DNA from: Gnetum montanum
Taxonomy: Eukaryota; Streptophyta; Gnetopsida; Gnetales; Gnetaceae
Direction of reading: 5' to 3'
Length of the DNA: 62,000 nt
NCBI GenBank assembly: GCA_015680685.1
Contig: MNCI01030702.1
Location: 249,170 to 311,169 of the forward strand
Shown: positions 36,567 through 48,329 of the stretch, one piece after another
How the letters are laid out: each line of letters starts with the position of its first letter
Position numbering within the stretch: the stretch's first letter is position 1
Made by a program: the position numbers and the translations under genes
Notes under the pieces: model-generated
What the model saw: only the letters and a program-made list of their open reading frames with translations
What the model was told of the DNA's origin: nothing
Database searches by the model: none

Positions 36567-38178
36567 TGAAACACCACCAAATTTGGGCTCCTGGGTCTCA
36601 ACTAAAAGTTTCTCTAAGTGTCAAAACTTGGCAAATTTTTTCTACGTGTTGAGACTACACTCCCCACTACTAGGACTACACTCTAGAGCATAGTAAGCAT
36701 ATTTGACACAAACAGTCTAGATTTACAAAATTTTCTATGGGTTGGACTACACTCTCCCTGCTGGGACTACACACCAGAGCGTAGCCAATGTAGTCAATAC
36801 ACCAATGGCTAATTTTGTAGATTTTCCTAACTATCAAGCTAAGGGCTATCAAGCTTGCTTGGCATGGAAAAAATAATTTGCAAAATTTCTACCAAAAGTT
36901 GTCAAGCATGCTTAGGATGGAAAAAATAGTTTGGAAAAATTTCTAACTATTGGACTATGCTTCCCATTGTTGGGACTACACTCAAGAGCATCATCAACAT
37001 AGTCTATATGAGGACACCAGTTTTGCAAAAAACATTTCTAACTGTTGGACTAGGCTTTAGAGCGTAGTCAGTGTAGTCATGCAAAACTACCAAAAGCCTC
37101 CAGAACTCAATGTTGGTCTTCATCTCAACTCAAACATTCCTTTTGCAAGCAAGATTAGCAACTTGTACTTATTTTGCATCCCCCATTTACCCCAAAATTG
37201 TACCTACTTTTGACACCACTCAAAAGAGTGGATAGTGTAATCCCAAAGTGTAGTCTTCAAAACTACACTTTTTGCATTATTTTCAAGTACATGGTAGTCA
37301 ATTTGGCACTTACACATGTAGTCTTGGTAGTGTAGTGACAGTCTAGCAATCTCACAAGATCCATTGAAGCACACCAGCAAAACACCGTTTGCTTTAGTGG
37401 GAGTGTAGTTGGGGCTACCGTAGCCCCAACTACCCCTCTACTACATGGTGTCCAATCTGCAATTCACAGTAATCCTAGCCCTATAAATATCCCAATGTTT
37501 CATGTTTTAGGGGTTAGCATTTGAAGCATTTGGCTCGCAAATTTGCATATAGAGCACTCTAGCATTTGAGCACACTTGGCACTTTGGTAGAAACTATTAC
37601 ACACTATCGCAACATCGTTGCACACCTCCTTGCACACTACAGACCACCGTAGCCCACAACACATCATAACAACCAACCTAATAGGCCTAGACTTCATGGT
37701 GGATGTTAATCTTTGTAGACCAAACACCCTAAGATTATGACTATGCTACCTACTATGCCTATTTGTACACCACATACCTCCTCACCTTCTTTGTAATTAA
37801 CTATGCTCCCCCCTATTTGGTGTGGTGCCAATTTCTCTCTCACTCACTCTCCATGCATTTTTGCCATTTTTACTCATATTCTAGCATTTTACTAGCATTT
37901 TCACTATTTTTCTACATATATTCGTGCATTTGCACCCTCGTTTTGCACCAGAAACCTCAACTACACTCACCCTATTTGACACTGTAGACATTGCAAAAAC
38001 TGTGCAACTCCTTTTCATCTATTTTGGTGTAACACCTTTTAAGTCCCAATTCAATCGACAAGACCATTCTAGGCATGCTACTCCCGCTTCTAGCAAGCCT
38101 TCAGGTGGACACAAGGTCAAAGCTGTACAACCATGGACCTTTTGGTATACCATTCCAACCTTCAATTTTTTCAATATA
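36567..38178 (+). repeat. 3' LTR of element F (1,612 bp)
   Basis: Colinear with 18906-20547, starting TGAAACACCACCAAATTT and ending TTTTCAATATA, where the terminal CA has decayed. The palindromes are degraded here, for example GACTACACTCTAGAGCATAG near 36662 and TTTAGAGCGTAGTCAG near 37050. The C-to-T and G-to-A pattern between the copies is consistent with decay of methylated CG. Confidence 0.92.
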
Positions 38179-39250
38179 GTGGACCAAGTGTTGGACACCA
38201 TATCTTGGCATTACTATTATAGCTTCTTGGATGGCTATAGTGGCTATAACCAAATCCAAATTATCCCAAAAGATTAGGCCAAAACAACATTCATGAGTCC
38301 TTGAGGAACTTTTGCATATTACAAGATGTTGTTCAGTCTATGCAATGCCCCTACAACATTCCAATGCTTGTTCCTTAGTATTTTTCAACAATAGATTTGT
38401 AGCAGGGTAGAAGTCTTCATGGATGACTTCTCTACCTGTGGGGTTATACTTGAGCAAGCCCTAGATTGCCTTAAACAAGTACTGAAAATATGTGTTGAAA
38501 CCAAACTTATGCTCAATTGGCAGAAAAGCCATTTAATGGTCTAGGAAGGCATAGTACTATAGCACAAAATTACTCAAGTAGGGATTGAGGTAGACCTGAA
38601 AAAGATAAGGGTCATCCAAGGAATCACATGCCAACCAAAGATAGTCAAAGACGTCTGATCATTCCTTGGACATACTAGCTACTACCGATGATTTATAGAA
38701 AATTTCTCTAAGATCACAAAGCCATTGGTTGAGCCTATAAAGAAAGATGCTCCATTCATCTAGACTAAGGAGTGTGAACATGTATTCCAATAGCTAAAGG
38801 AAAAATTGTAGAAACTTCAATTCTATAGACACTAGACTGGTCCAAACCATTTCACATAATGACCAATGCATCTAATTATGCCTTGAGAGCTGTGCTTACA
38901 CAATTGGATGATAAGAAACATCCATATTACATCCATTGCATGAGCCAAAGCATTGTGGATGCACAGTTAAATTACATCACAACTAAGAAAGAACTAATGA
39001 TAGTGGTGTATGCTCTCGAAAAGTTTAGGCACTATGTGCTTAGCTATAAGGTATTTGTGCACATAAATCATATTACCATTTGCTTCCTAATGAACAAGCC
39101 AATGGTAAGCCCTGTATCATACAATGGCTTGTTATCTTGCAAAAATTCGATCTCACAATGGTAGATCAGAAAGGAACTAAGAATGTGACTGCTGACCATC
39201 TCTCTTGGTTAAGATGGAATAACAAAGAGGAGGAGAGCCTACTCTCTAAT
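38179..39250 (+). pseudogene. RT (C-terminal part) and RNase H of element D
   Basis: Resumes D's RT after element F: QVLDTISWHYYYSFLDGYSG, then YNQIQIIPKD (38184-38277), a broken AKTTFMSP and NAPTTFQCLF segment, and the catalytic FMDD at 38416-38427 (EVFMDDFSTCG). The thumb and connection read KKIRVIQGITCQPKIVKDV and SFLGHTSYYR. RNase H follows at 38859-39164 with MTNASNYALRAVLTQLDDKK, HCMSQSIVDAQLNY and KELMIVVYALEKFRHYVLSY. The family's MCDASDYA has become MTNASNYA, losing the first catalytic Asp. Stops are mostly TAG. Confidence 0.88.
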
Positions 39251-39419
39251 TAGTTTCTAGATGAACTCCTATTTATAGAAGCAATAAATTACCAAGTGCC
39301 TATAGAAACAAAATGGTATAATGACATCCTCACCTACCTTCTCACTCAGGAGATGCCACAAGATCTAGACTCTAAGAAGAAACAATAGTTTCTTCATCAA
39401 GCTAAGTACTTCATGGAAA

Positions 39420-40617
39420 TCAACAAACACCTTTACAAGGTATGCATTGATGGCCTAGTTCATTGGTGTGCCCTTGTGCAGGCCACTATACTGGGAGATG
39501 CATGGTGATAAAAACCCTAATGGCAAGATACTATTGGCCTACAATCTTTAGGGACGTCCACCAATTTATCTGATCCTATGAACATTGTCAATGAGATGGT
39601 GGGATTACCACTCGAATCAGGAGTCCTCAATAGTCGATTCACCCACTAGAGCCTTTTGACATATGGGGCATTGACTTCATGGGTCCCATCATACCCATGT
39701 TCAATGGAAAAGAATACATAATCATTTCCATTAACTACTATATCAAATGGGTAGAAGTAGCAGCCATCACCAATTGTACATCATCCACAGCTGGTTAATT
39801 TGCACAAAAAAATGTGGTAAATAGGTTTAGGGTGCCATGTGCACTAATGTTTAATAATGGAACCCATTTTGCAGGTGCCACTTTTTGAAAGCTAATGTAA
39901 CGCTTAGGGGTTGAACATAAATTAACAACACCTTTTCATCATGAAGCCAATGGTCATATAGAGGTGACTGACAAGGAGATTACAAAGATTCTAACATGAA
40001 CAATCAACAAATATAAGAGAGACTACAGCATAAAATTCAATGATATTCTTTGGGCCTACCACTCAACATGGAAACTTCTTATTGGCTACTCTCCCTATGA
40101 GTTAGTATACAAGAAACTTCTAACACTCACGATTAAATATGAGCTCTGTACACTTTCAAAAGCTTATGATCTGAGTCTTTATCTAAGTCAAACACAAAAA
40201 GAAAGACTGATCAATCTCACCGTGCTAAACAAAAACTAATTAGTAGCCCTATCTTTCAAGGAAGTGCACAAGACATTCAATAAGCAGTGCCATGACCTTA
40301 GAATATGGAAAGTAAAATTTCAACCTAAAGATAAGGTTCTCTACTGGAACCCCACACATGTGCCCTAGAAAAAAAAGTTCCAAACATTGTGGGATGAACC
40401 TTATATAATTGATGAAACCTTTCCCTCAAGGGCCATGTTAATCTACAACCCTGAGAGCCCACATAGAAAGAAGTTGGTCAACATCCAACAAGTGAAACTT
40501 TTCCTAAAGCCAAGACAAGCTAGTGCAACTACTATATCATCATATGGACAATCATGGTCTATATACCATGTCTCCTCCTTTCAACTTAGTTGTGAGGGAG
40601 ATGGCTATTCATGCTAA
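39420..40617 (+). pseudogene. Integrase pseudogene of element D
   Basis: Degenerate zinc-binding part near 39430-39600. Core: PFDIWGIDFMGPIIPMFNGK then YIIISINYYIKWVEVAAITN at about 39650-39770, with the first Asp present. LMFNNGTHFAG near 39846 has the second Asp changed to Asn, and FHHEANGHIEVTDKEITKIL near 39935 retains Glu. Then ILWAYHSTWKLLIGYSPYEL, and the C-terminal KFQPKDKVLYWNPTHV and LWDEPYIIDETFPSRAMLIY to 40617. The colinear end of pol is followed by untranslated sequence. Frame breaks and stops are present. Confidence 0.85.
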
Positions 40618-42129
40618 TCACACACATGGCTCCTCAATTTTTCACATTTTGTTTTACAAATTTTTATTTTACACTTTGTTTATTTTTACCTCTTTTTAGC
40701 TTTTCATTCTATTGATTTTCTTAATTTTTTGTTTTATAACATTGTCAGTATGTTTTATCTTTCTTGAATATTCTACACATATTTATATATTTTATATTTT
40801 ACTTTATTTTTTATGTGTGTGATGTTTCACTATTTTTGCTAATAAAAGTACTTTATTACTGCAAGACATAGTGCCAATGTTGATGTTTACTAATGGTGGT
40901 TTATGCTTAATGTTATGATTATTAATGTCTAGTTTCTATTTTTGAATTCTAATGTCTCATGACTAAGACATGATTTATTTTTCATGAAATAGGAGGTAAG
41001 TCCACATCATCCACCCATCCACATACTCTATGGCTTTCCTTGTTCTAGAAGTTTGAGGTTCCTTTCATTAAATAAACTTTTAATAAATTTGTGACCTTTG
41101 GTAGTTTCTAGAATTGAAAAGGATTCAAAGGTTCACACAAGGTGTGACTTCAAGGGAACTCAATACTCTTTGTACTCTTCTACTTACTTGGGTGCTTGAG
41201 TGTTTTCATAGACTTCTTACTATTCCATGTCATTCAATAATAAGAAGTTGAATAAAGTCTTTGCATGGTGTGGTTCCCAACCAAAAAGCAAAAAAATAAC
41301 AAACAACATGATGGCAATTCATAGCACACCCCTTACACAAATAAACAAGCTACAAGCACTATTTATGGGACTAGAAAGACATGTTATCCATGCTTGAAGG
41401 TCCCCTCCAACTAAGGCCCTCTCTCACTTCCTACTTTCTTCTCTTCTCTTTATGAAATGCTAGTTTTTCTATGGGAGCACTCTTGTGTCTTAGGGGGGTG
41501 GATCAGTCTTTGAGTGGTGATGCGAAGTCACTGAAAGAGGTTGGGTTTGGTTTGGACTAAGGATGGATCTTCTTAAGTTATTTTAAACACAAACTTCATA
41601 AGGGACTTCTTGTGACCTCAATTTGAAATTCTATACCACCTTCTCAATCATCAATCTATACTAACCGTAACTCACCTCACTGTTGATTTCTATGTTATGC
41701 TCAATGTCCTAGTTTGATGTGTTGGATTTCTTAGATAGATTCTTTCTGGTTGGTCCTTAACTTTTCATGATCATTAATTGGCTGTGGGGCCCACAAACTC
41801 CTTGGTTAAGGTTATGCAAGGGCAAAAATGACATGTTCCTACTATGGGGAGGACCCACTTGCATATCTCTTCATTTGAATAGTTAATTCCCTTACCTTAG
41901 ACATTACTATAATCCTATCTTTTGCATGTCCCATTATACATCCAGCTTTGTGCTCCTTAAAACTTGCATAGAACTTCATTCTCTAATCATTTTCTCAATT
42001 TTCTAGATTTTCTAAGCTCCAACATCCTCTTCTACTATTTTCATCATGTTCATGGCTTTTTAGGCTTCCATTTGACTCCAATAGCCTTCAAAAACTCCTT
42101 GTATTTTCAAAGTTTTACCAAAGTCAACA
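40618..42129 (+). other. Post-pol untranslated block of element D
   Basis: Non-coding, T-rich, colinear with A 2815-4250, E 45610-46600 and C beyond 61200. Shared anchors include GGTAAGTCCACATCATCCA near 40994, GGTGTGACTTCAAGGGAACT near 41141, CATAGCACACCCCTTACAC and TATGGGGAGGACCCACTTGC (41843-41862). The conservation among decayed copies shows it is an integral part of the family. Confidence 0.75.
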
Positions 42130-42218
42130 ATGGTCAACAGTTGCATTGACTAGGTCTAGTTGACCCAGCCAACCCCGTTGACTGGGCCTGTCGATGCAAT
42201 GCAAAAAGTCTATAAATA
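42130..42218 (+). promoter_or_regulatory. Internal promoter-like module of element D
   Basis: Repeated GTTGAC words, then TTGACTGGGCCTGTCGATGCA (42178-42198), lie just before TATAAATA at 42211-42218. The D 3' LTR has TTGACTAGGCCCTGTCGATGCA (48367-48388) before its own TATA-like box. So the internal promoter shares its motif with the LTR promoter of the same element, as in A but with a different motif. The ORF3 junction lies about 430 bp downstream. Confidence 0.62.
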
Positions 42219-42646
42219 CCACTAAACACTTTGCAATTTTTTATCATTTTCTTCATAACAAGAGGGGAGCTTTTACCATTTTTTAAAGCCCATAACTTTC
42301 CAACCATTTGTCCAAACCACTCTGTTCTTTAATCTTGCAATTACCACAAGAAGCTCTTTGTTGTGGGGGCTCCAAACCTTAAGGTTTTTAACAAAAAAAT
42401 TTTCCCAAAGGGTTTATGAATACAACAATAATGAAAATTGTTGATTTTTGGGAGTTTAACTCTTTCAACAACCTCTAGTATGACTATAATCATTTATCAA
42501 CATCAAAAAAAAATTTAATAATTAAAATTGATCAAATTAGCCATAATCATAACTTAGCCAAGTTTAGCCTTCCTAACGAGATAAGGTATCTCAATTATTT
42601 CACATTACACAATAATTGCTAACCTGTGGTCATGTTGTAATTGCAA
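42219..42646 (+). other. Leader and decayed intron before ORF3 of element D
   Basis: Colinear with the leader in C (minus, about 61060-60636): CATAACTTTCCAACCATTTG, then a Cys/Leu-poor non-coding run. The donor region reads ACCACAAGAAGC, against ACCAGAG-GTAAGA in C. The acceptor reads TTGCAA before ATGACACC, the AG having decayed to AA. Confidence 0.5.
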
Positions 42647-45451
42647 ATGACACCAAGACCAAAATGACTGCAAGAAAGAGGACTTTCTTAACCAAGGGAG
42701 AAATGATCCAAAACTGAAAGGGGCCAACAAGAATAAGCCCAAGGATAGGTAGAAGAAACCCATGCAATGGGACCTCTTCAAGAGGAGCTCAAAGTGGAAT
42801 CTGTTAGATAGATTCTCAAAGAAGAGGCTACAATAGAAGAATCGCAGTGGGGAAAGGCACAAGGGCCCATACTGAGACTTGAAGTCACATTAACACAAGC
42901 TTGCCTCAACATAATCAGGCCTCATGATGTTCAATGCTCAATTCTCCAGGAACTGAACTTTGCACCATTCTTAGAGCATGCTCCAGTAAAGGTAAACACA
43001 CAATTGCAAACCTCCCCCATGTGGCCAAACATCACTTCTAGTAGGGAGTGGTACATGGGAGAGACGTACCTCTTCTGGAATAACAAAAGGGCAGGATCCA
43101 TAGTGAAGATCAAGGATATTCAAGTGTCCTACTCAGTTAAAGCCATCATGCAGGCTCTTGGATTGCTTAATTCTAGAACAAAATTGGCAAAGTTATCTAC
43201 ATAGGCTAACCTAAAGGCCAAAAAGGAGTCAATGCAGTAGTGTTACAGGATTGGCCGTAAGGAGTTTAGTGCTTTCACAATAGTAGAATGCGTATACTTC
43301 AAGATAGCGGCCTATCACCTCAATCCAATGGTGAGGCCTAGTAAGGTGACTACCTTCTTCGCCTAAGCATGTACCACTCTAAGTGGGAGATTTCTAACAA
43401 ACCTTTCATAATTGATCTATCTAGAGATCAAAAACCATTTTAAAGAAAATGAACATGGAAGGAAAACCTTGCCTTTCCCATGCTTGATTCGAAAACTTTG
43501 CAAAAAGGGCAAGGATAATCCACTACACCAATGACATGATCAAACATACTCCTATAGCCTCTTGGTTGGAAATGATGAAGGACAAGATACCTGTCATGTT
43601 TAAAAAAGAGGAGTAGTAGCCGTCACCTCCACCACATAGTCAAGAAACAATGTTAAAGGCCTGCGTAGCCATTGAGTGCTAGTGTGAAATTTGAGAACAA
43701 CTCTTTTGTGAGCGAGAGCAACAAGTAAAANAAACAATTAGTCAAATGAAGGAAAGAGGCCCAATATTCTCTACCCAATAAATGCCACTACCTACAAGAT
43801 CACATCCTAGTGCCTGAGAGGTGACAATGTCTCTATCTCAACACCATTAATTCTTAGAAAGCTCTAGGAATTCTACTTCCTTTTTGGTGCACTTGGATGA
43901 GGGCGAGGGGGCAACTATACATGTGATGCAACACCAAGAGTAGGAGAAAATTTTAGAAGTGGTTGTTGACCAAATTGTAGAACCACTTAATGCACCTGCA
44001 ATGTATATACTAGACATATCTGCACTTCAAGATGTGCAGATGTCCACAAGAACTATCAATGGAAGATTGATTACAGCCTAGCACAAAGAGTTGCTAGACC
44101 AACTATAGGGATTAGGCAATCGATTCTACACATCATTGATTTTCTGGATAACATTACAGCAAACTAGTCAAAGCTACTCAAAGCAAAGGGCAAATCCATC
44201 ATCCTAGAAGGAGAACTAGAAATGGCTCAAGCACAAAACCAACACTTCGCCTTGGAGGTTGCTAAACTATGTGCCCATTTTACTAATCCCACACTCCTCA
44301 ACCTTGTAATAACTAAAGATGAAGCTTTTTAGTAGCTTCAAAAATAATTAAAACAAGCAAAGGAGGGAATGCTAATGGCCATCTTCAACCAGTCCATAGC
44401 AGAAGGAAAAAATCTACTTAGTTCAAAAGGATTTAGTTCAAATGCATCAAGAAAATGAAACATTGACCATAGAAAATCATTGCCTATGAAATGTTGACAT
44501 ACAAAAACAAAAAATGTAGAAATTTATTCATCAACAGTAAGAGCAACTCACCAGAGTGAACAAGGAATTAAGGAAATTAACTACAAAGAATCACAATCTA
44601 TCTATGAAGGAAGTCTGTGCCTTACACTAGAAATCTACCATTGAAATTGCTACTTGGAAAAATGAAGCTCTTAAATTTGAGAGAGTTAAGAATCACTACC
44701 ATGACCAAGTTGGCTTGCAGAACGAAGTGAATCAAAAACATATCCAAGTGGTTAAGGCAAAAGTAAATGAGGCCCTTAAGTAACTCCAACAAGGAAGAAA
44801 GGTTTGGTAGCTTATCATTAATGGGATAGATGCCTACAACAAAGCAAAGATTCACCTGAAGGAGTTGCAAATCAAAAAAATGATAGAGGATATGGAATTT
44901 GCCAATCTCTGATATGCAAACTTGGCAATGCTAACTGCCAAATAGCTATAGTTAGAATTCAAAAAGTAGGTGGCTAGCTCATACCTATTGTATGAGGTAA
45001 GTTCAAGCACCACAAGGACATGAAGCAAAATCTTGAGATGATAAATACTAAACTCAAAGTTCTTAGGGCACGATTCACCGATCAACTATCAACTGGTGAG
45101 CATTTGGCCAAGAGAATGAATGATTACTAGGAGTTACAGAATGCAATCAAGATGTTTGACAGTGAGTTCAAACAATTCACTGCTTGGTTCATCAATGCTA
45201 AGGTGTTATTCCTAACAATTTCCTATGCTTGGGATGTGTCCATTCCTACCCACATTGGTGAACCTACATGGACTGTGCATGATCCCAAGAGCAAGGACGA
45301 GAAAATGAAAGCATTGCTAAATTCTTTCTACCTCCGGCCAAAAGTTGTAGCAGTAGCTATACAACCATAATAGCCTCAACTACCTCATGTGCCTGAAGCT
45401 AAAGAAGGTCTGTCATAGCCTCAATAGCCTCCATCACTTGGCACCGTGTGA
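42647..45451 (+). pseudogene. Accessory ORF3 pseudogene of element D
   Basis: Homologous along its length to ORF3 in C and A. Starts at ATGACACC (42647). Readable segments: REWYMGETYLFWNNKRAGSI then VKIKDIQVSYSVKAIMQALG at 43039-43160; HFKENEHGRKTLPFPCLIRK-like sequence at about 43435-43500 (PF20167-like C-terminal signature); a long Gln/Glu/Lys-rich coiled coil to about 45100; MFDSEFKQFTAWFINAKVLF, DVSIPTHIGEPTWTVHDPKS and KMKALLNSFYL at 45152-45330; and a Pro/Gln-rich end with TGA at 45449. An ambiguous base is at 43731. Many stops, several frameshifts. The gene sits between integrase and the 3' LTR in sense orientation. Confidence 0.72.
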
Positions 45452-45510
45452 TCTTTTCAAATAGTATTCATGTCATTATAGGATGTGTTATCTAATTCTT
45501 CTTTGTTTGG

Positions 45511-45600
45511 TGATGGGACGCAATATCGCATGGGCCGCAATATAGCATCGGCCCTTGCGATATCGCGTACGCGTTATCGTAGCCCGTTGCCTTGTCTATA
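45511..45600 (+). repeat. Truncated 5' LTR of element E (U3 only)
   Basis: Starts TGATGGGACGCAATATCGCA, ends at GTCTATAA and then diverges from the 3' LTR. It carries GCAATATCGC, GCGATATCGC and related words, and lacks a stretch of about 28 bp present in the 3' LTR array. Confidence 0.88.
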
Positions 45601-47325
45601 AGTTCATCACCTAATAAGTGGTATGAATTGTATTCCATTGATTGCTAATATTTGGTTTTTACCTTTAAGTTATGATGTTGATACTAAGGTATGGTTCTTT
45701 TGATATAACAGGCAATGAGTCCACATCATCCAAGCATCCATAAATTTCTATAGTCTCTCTTGGCTTGGAACTGTATAGTCCCTTTCTCAATAATAAGAAC
45801 TATCAACGAATCAGTGACTGTGCATTTCTCAAACTAAGGAAGGACTCAAGGATTGAAAAGGGTGTGACTTCAAGGGGATTTGATGCACTTGTGTTGGGCA
45901 TTCTCTTGGGTGCTTGGATGTTTTCTTCTTGAGTTTTCTTACCGTTCTGATGTTGCCACATTATCAGAAAGCTAAGCAAATAAAAATAATAATAAGTCTC
46001 TGTATGGTGTGGTTCTCACACAAAAACACAAAAAAAAAGTGAGAATTCAAAGCACACCCCTTAGACAAAATAATCACTTGGGCTACAAGCACTGGTTATG
46101 GAACTAAAATAAACATGTTCCCTCTAACTAAGGCCCTTCTCGCTTCCTACTTTCTCCTCTTTTGTTTCGTCGAAATGGTGCTGGCTCTGTGGTGAAGGCA
46201 TTCTTGTTACTTCGGGTGGATGGATTGGCCAAATGTATTAATGCGAAGTTACTGGATGTGGTTTGTTTGAGGCTGGATTTGGAATGAGATCTACTAAGTC
46301 ACATTAACCATTAATACACAAGGGGCTAGACACCACCTTGTTCTTGAGACTCCATTCGATTCTCTTCTTGCCATCCTTCTTTCTCCATTTTTCACCTCAT
46401 TGCCAATTGTATCAGTAGTTCATATTTTGGTTGATGCATTGTTTTCTTTTTGGTAAACTCTTGTGGTTAAGAATTTAACTCTTGTCTCCAAATGACATTC
46501 CTAGAGCATACGGACTCTTTGAATGTGGATTATCAGGGCATTAAGGGCATGAACCTGCTTTGGGGAGGACCCACTGGCATTCTTGTTTGGCGCATCCGTT
46601 AATTTCTTTCCCTTAAACATTTATGCAATTACCAATTATTTTGTTCATTTCCATCTTTGACATCCATTTTATCAGCGTTGTCGTTGTTTCTTTTTCTTCA
46701 TCTTTCTTATTCCTTATCTTTTTCCATTCTATCACTACCAGAGGTTTGCTCTCAGTCATGGGGGTCCTGGTCCAATTTTTCGATTTTCTCCTAACCCCTA
46801 CACCTTGGGTAGTCACCAATATTATATCTCCAGATCCGTATCAACCATATCACAACTCAACCGATGGACCTTACACTGAAGCAAGGTATCAATTGCATTA
46901 TGATTCATTTACCCTTGCTAATATAAGACTGTGTTGTGTGTGCAGATGACAATCATACATCAATGGATGGGATCTAAACGAAACACTTGGAATGGACTAG
47001 TGCTGAAGTGATTATACAAGGAACAAGATTGATGGCGCACTTGTGGATGGACAACGAAAGGCGCAATCTTGGCATTGGTAGCAACAGACTTATTCTTTTC
47101 TCTCTCTCTTCTCTCTTCTCTCTCAGTTGCCAAATAAGGCTAGATGTCAAATGTGTATAGTATTCACTCTTGTTGTCATGAACACTAATTTTGTCATGTC
47201 ATGTAATGATGATCCGTTCACATGTCACCCCATCTACCATTAGTGTCATTCAAGTCAATAATCTCATACCTTCCCAATATTTTGTAAGGAACTCGAGGAC
47301 GAGTTTTCATTCATTCATGGGGGTA
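45601..47325 (+). other. Internal region of element E: untranslated block, intron, ORF3 vestige
   Basis: Anchors shared with A, C and D: CCACATCATCCAAGCATCCA near 45722, GGTGTGACTTCAAGGGGATT, TTTGGGGAGGACCCACTGGC (46559-46578). A donor-like CCAGAG-GTTTGC is at 46744 and TGTGTGTGCAG-ATGAC at 46945/46946, a predicted 202-bp intron. Only a short ORF3 trace follows, then a CT-rich microsatellite (47096-47125) and the polypurine tract TCATGGGGGTA ending at 47325. Confidence 0.7.
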
Positions 47326-48156
47326 TCATGGGATGCGATATCGCATGGACCGCAATATCGCGTATGCGATATTGCATCCACAATATCGCGTCAGCCCCTG
47401 CGATATCACACACGCGTTATCGCAGCTCATCGCCTTGTCTATAAATAAGAGGTGACTTTCTCTTGTAAGAACATCTAGATCTAGACCCTTAGCCAAACTA
47501 TTGCAATTTTACCATTCTAGAGTTAGAATAATTTCCATGTGCGAGTAATAAGAGTCTTAAAGTGAACGGATCTTTATTCGAGCAAATTGTACCTAAGCAC
47601 ACATTTGTGTACGGCAATAAAGACAAACTTTCTGATAAACCTTGCAGCACGTGGACTAAGCTAAATAGGATTTAATTACTGTTAAATGTTTAATTTCTTT
47701 CTTAGATAATTAATTCTCTCTCAACCCTCAACTCTCCTAGTTAAGTGCATTCAGTACGACCGCTTCGAGCACGTGTGTAACGCTTGGTAACCCAGTAACG
47801 AATAGCGTTTGGTAATCCCAGCAGCGTTACATTGGTTCAAGGTGTGTACGGTAAGTGGGAACAGATACTAGTGCTAGGATAATTAGAACTTAGTTAATGA
47901 AAATTAGTTAATTAGTCTCTTCACCTTTTCCGTCTTAGCATAGGTGTTAAAAAGATAAAAGACATAAAAATCATATACCTTAGACTTACTTAACCATACA
48001 ACCGTGACAATACAAGTAAGTCTAGGAAGATAACGATTGATTAACCTTAAGTGTTCCATAAGGCGCGTAAGCACTTAGTCCTTGGAGTTCAACCAGATCA
48101 TGCGTGTAACACTCGTATTCATATGGTTGAGTGTAGGGGTACCTCGCCACTCATCA
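47326..48156 (+). repeat. 3' LTR of element E (831 bp), chimeric U3/R-U5
   Basis: U3 holds ATGCGATATCGCAT (47333-47346) and perfect 10-bp arms GCAATATCGC and GCGATATTGC around GTAT (47352-47375). TATAAATA is at 47440-47447 and AATAAA at 47616-47621. The end is ACTCATCA. U3 is of the GATATC class seen in A and G, whereas R-U5 (ACGGATCTTTATTCGAGCA, ACCTAAGCACACAT) follows the D/C class. Confidence 0.9.
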
Positions 48157-48161
48157 TTTGG

Positions 48162-48329
48162 TATTCAATTTTGTGTTGTGACCATCCTAATTTGTAATTT
48201 TGTTGATCTATACACCCAGGCACTCAATTTTGTCATGTAGTCTTATTAAGTCATGTGCTAGTCAATAATCCCATACCTTCTCAATTTTGTAAGAACGTGA
48301 GTATGAGCTTTCATTCAGTCATGAGGGTA
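48162..48329 (+). other. 3' untranslated end and polypurine tract of element D
   Basis: Continues D after element E. It matches the corresponding part of C (revcomp of about 57534-57715): TTCAATTTTGTGTTGTGAC, CAATAATCCCATACCTTC. It ends in TCATGAGGGTA before the LTR. Confidence 0.85.

Larger units (their letters stand above)
18906..38178 (+). mobile_element. Element F: Tat/Ogre-type LTR retrotransposon with an antisense gene
   Basis: A 19,273-bp element nested in D's RT. LTRs at 18906-20547 and 36567-38178 both begin TGAAACACCACCAAATTT. The target duplication is gtgga. Sense-strand order is gag (from 20963), protease (about 24030-24660), RT, RNase H and a second, archaeal-like RNase H (31237-33423), integrase (33580-34660), a 30-bp minisatellite, a long untranslated 3' part, polypurine tract and LTR. 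The second RNase H and the gag type mark the Tat lineage. A split gene on the minus strand occupies 25358-29044, between protease and RT. Confidence 0.93.
45506..48161 (+). mobile_element. Element E: internally deleted LTR element nested in D
   Basis: Inserted between D's ORF3 and 3' LTR with the 5-bp duplication tttgg (45506-45510 and 48157-48161); the element itself is 45511-48156. It has only the first 90 bp or so of a 5' LTR (U3), then untranslated block sequence, a predicted intron, a vestige of ORF3, a polypurine tract and an 831-bp 3' LTR. A partial 5' LTR cannot be copied by normal reverse transcription, so the deletion from the TATA box through pol most simply happened after insertion. 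Confidence 0.88.

Noticed and set aside
859-45451. Frequent in-frame TAG codons as possible stop readthrough or a recoded genetic code
   Set aside because: TAG falls at positions where relatives have CAG or TGG and is accompanied by frameshifts and lost catalytic residues. Transition decay explains it.
42647-45451. ORF3 as a true envelope gene
   Set aside because: The position is env-like, but no signal peptide, transmembrane anchor or furin-type site was seen, and the protein is mostly coiled coil. Only 'env position' is justified.
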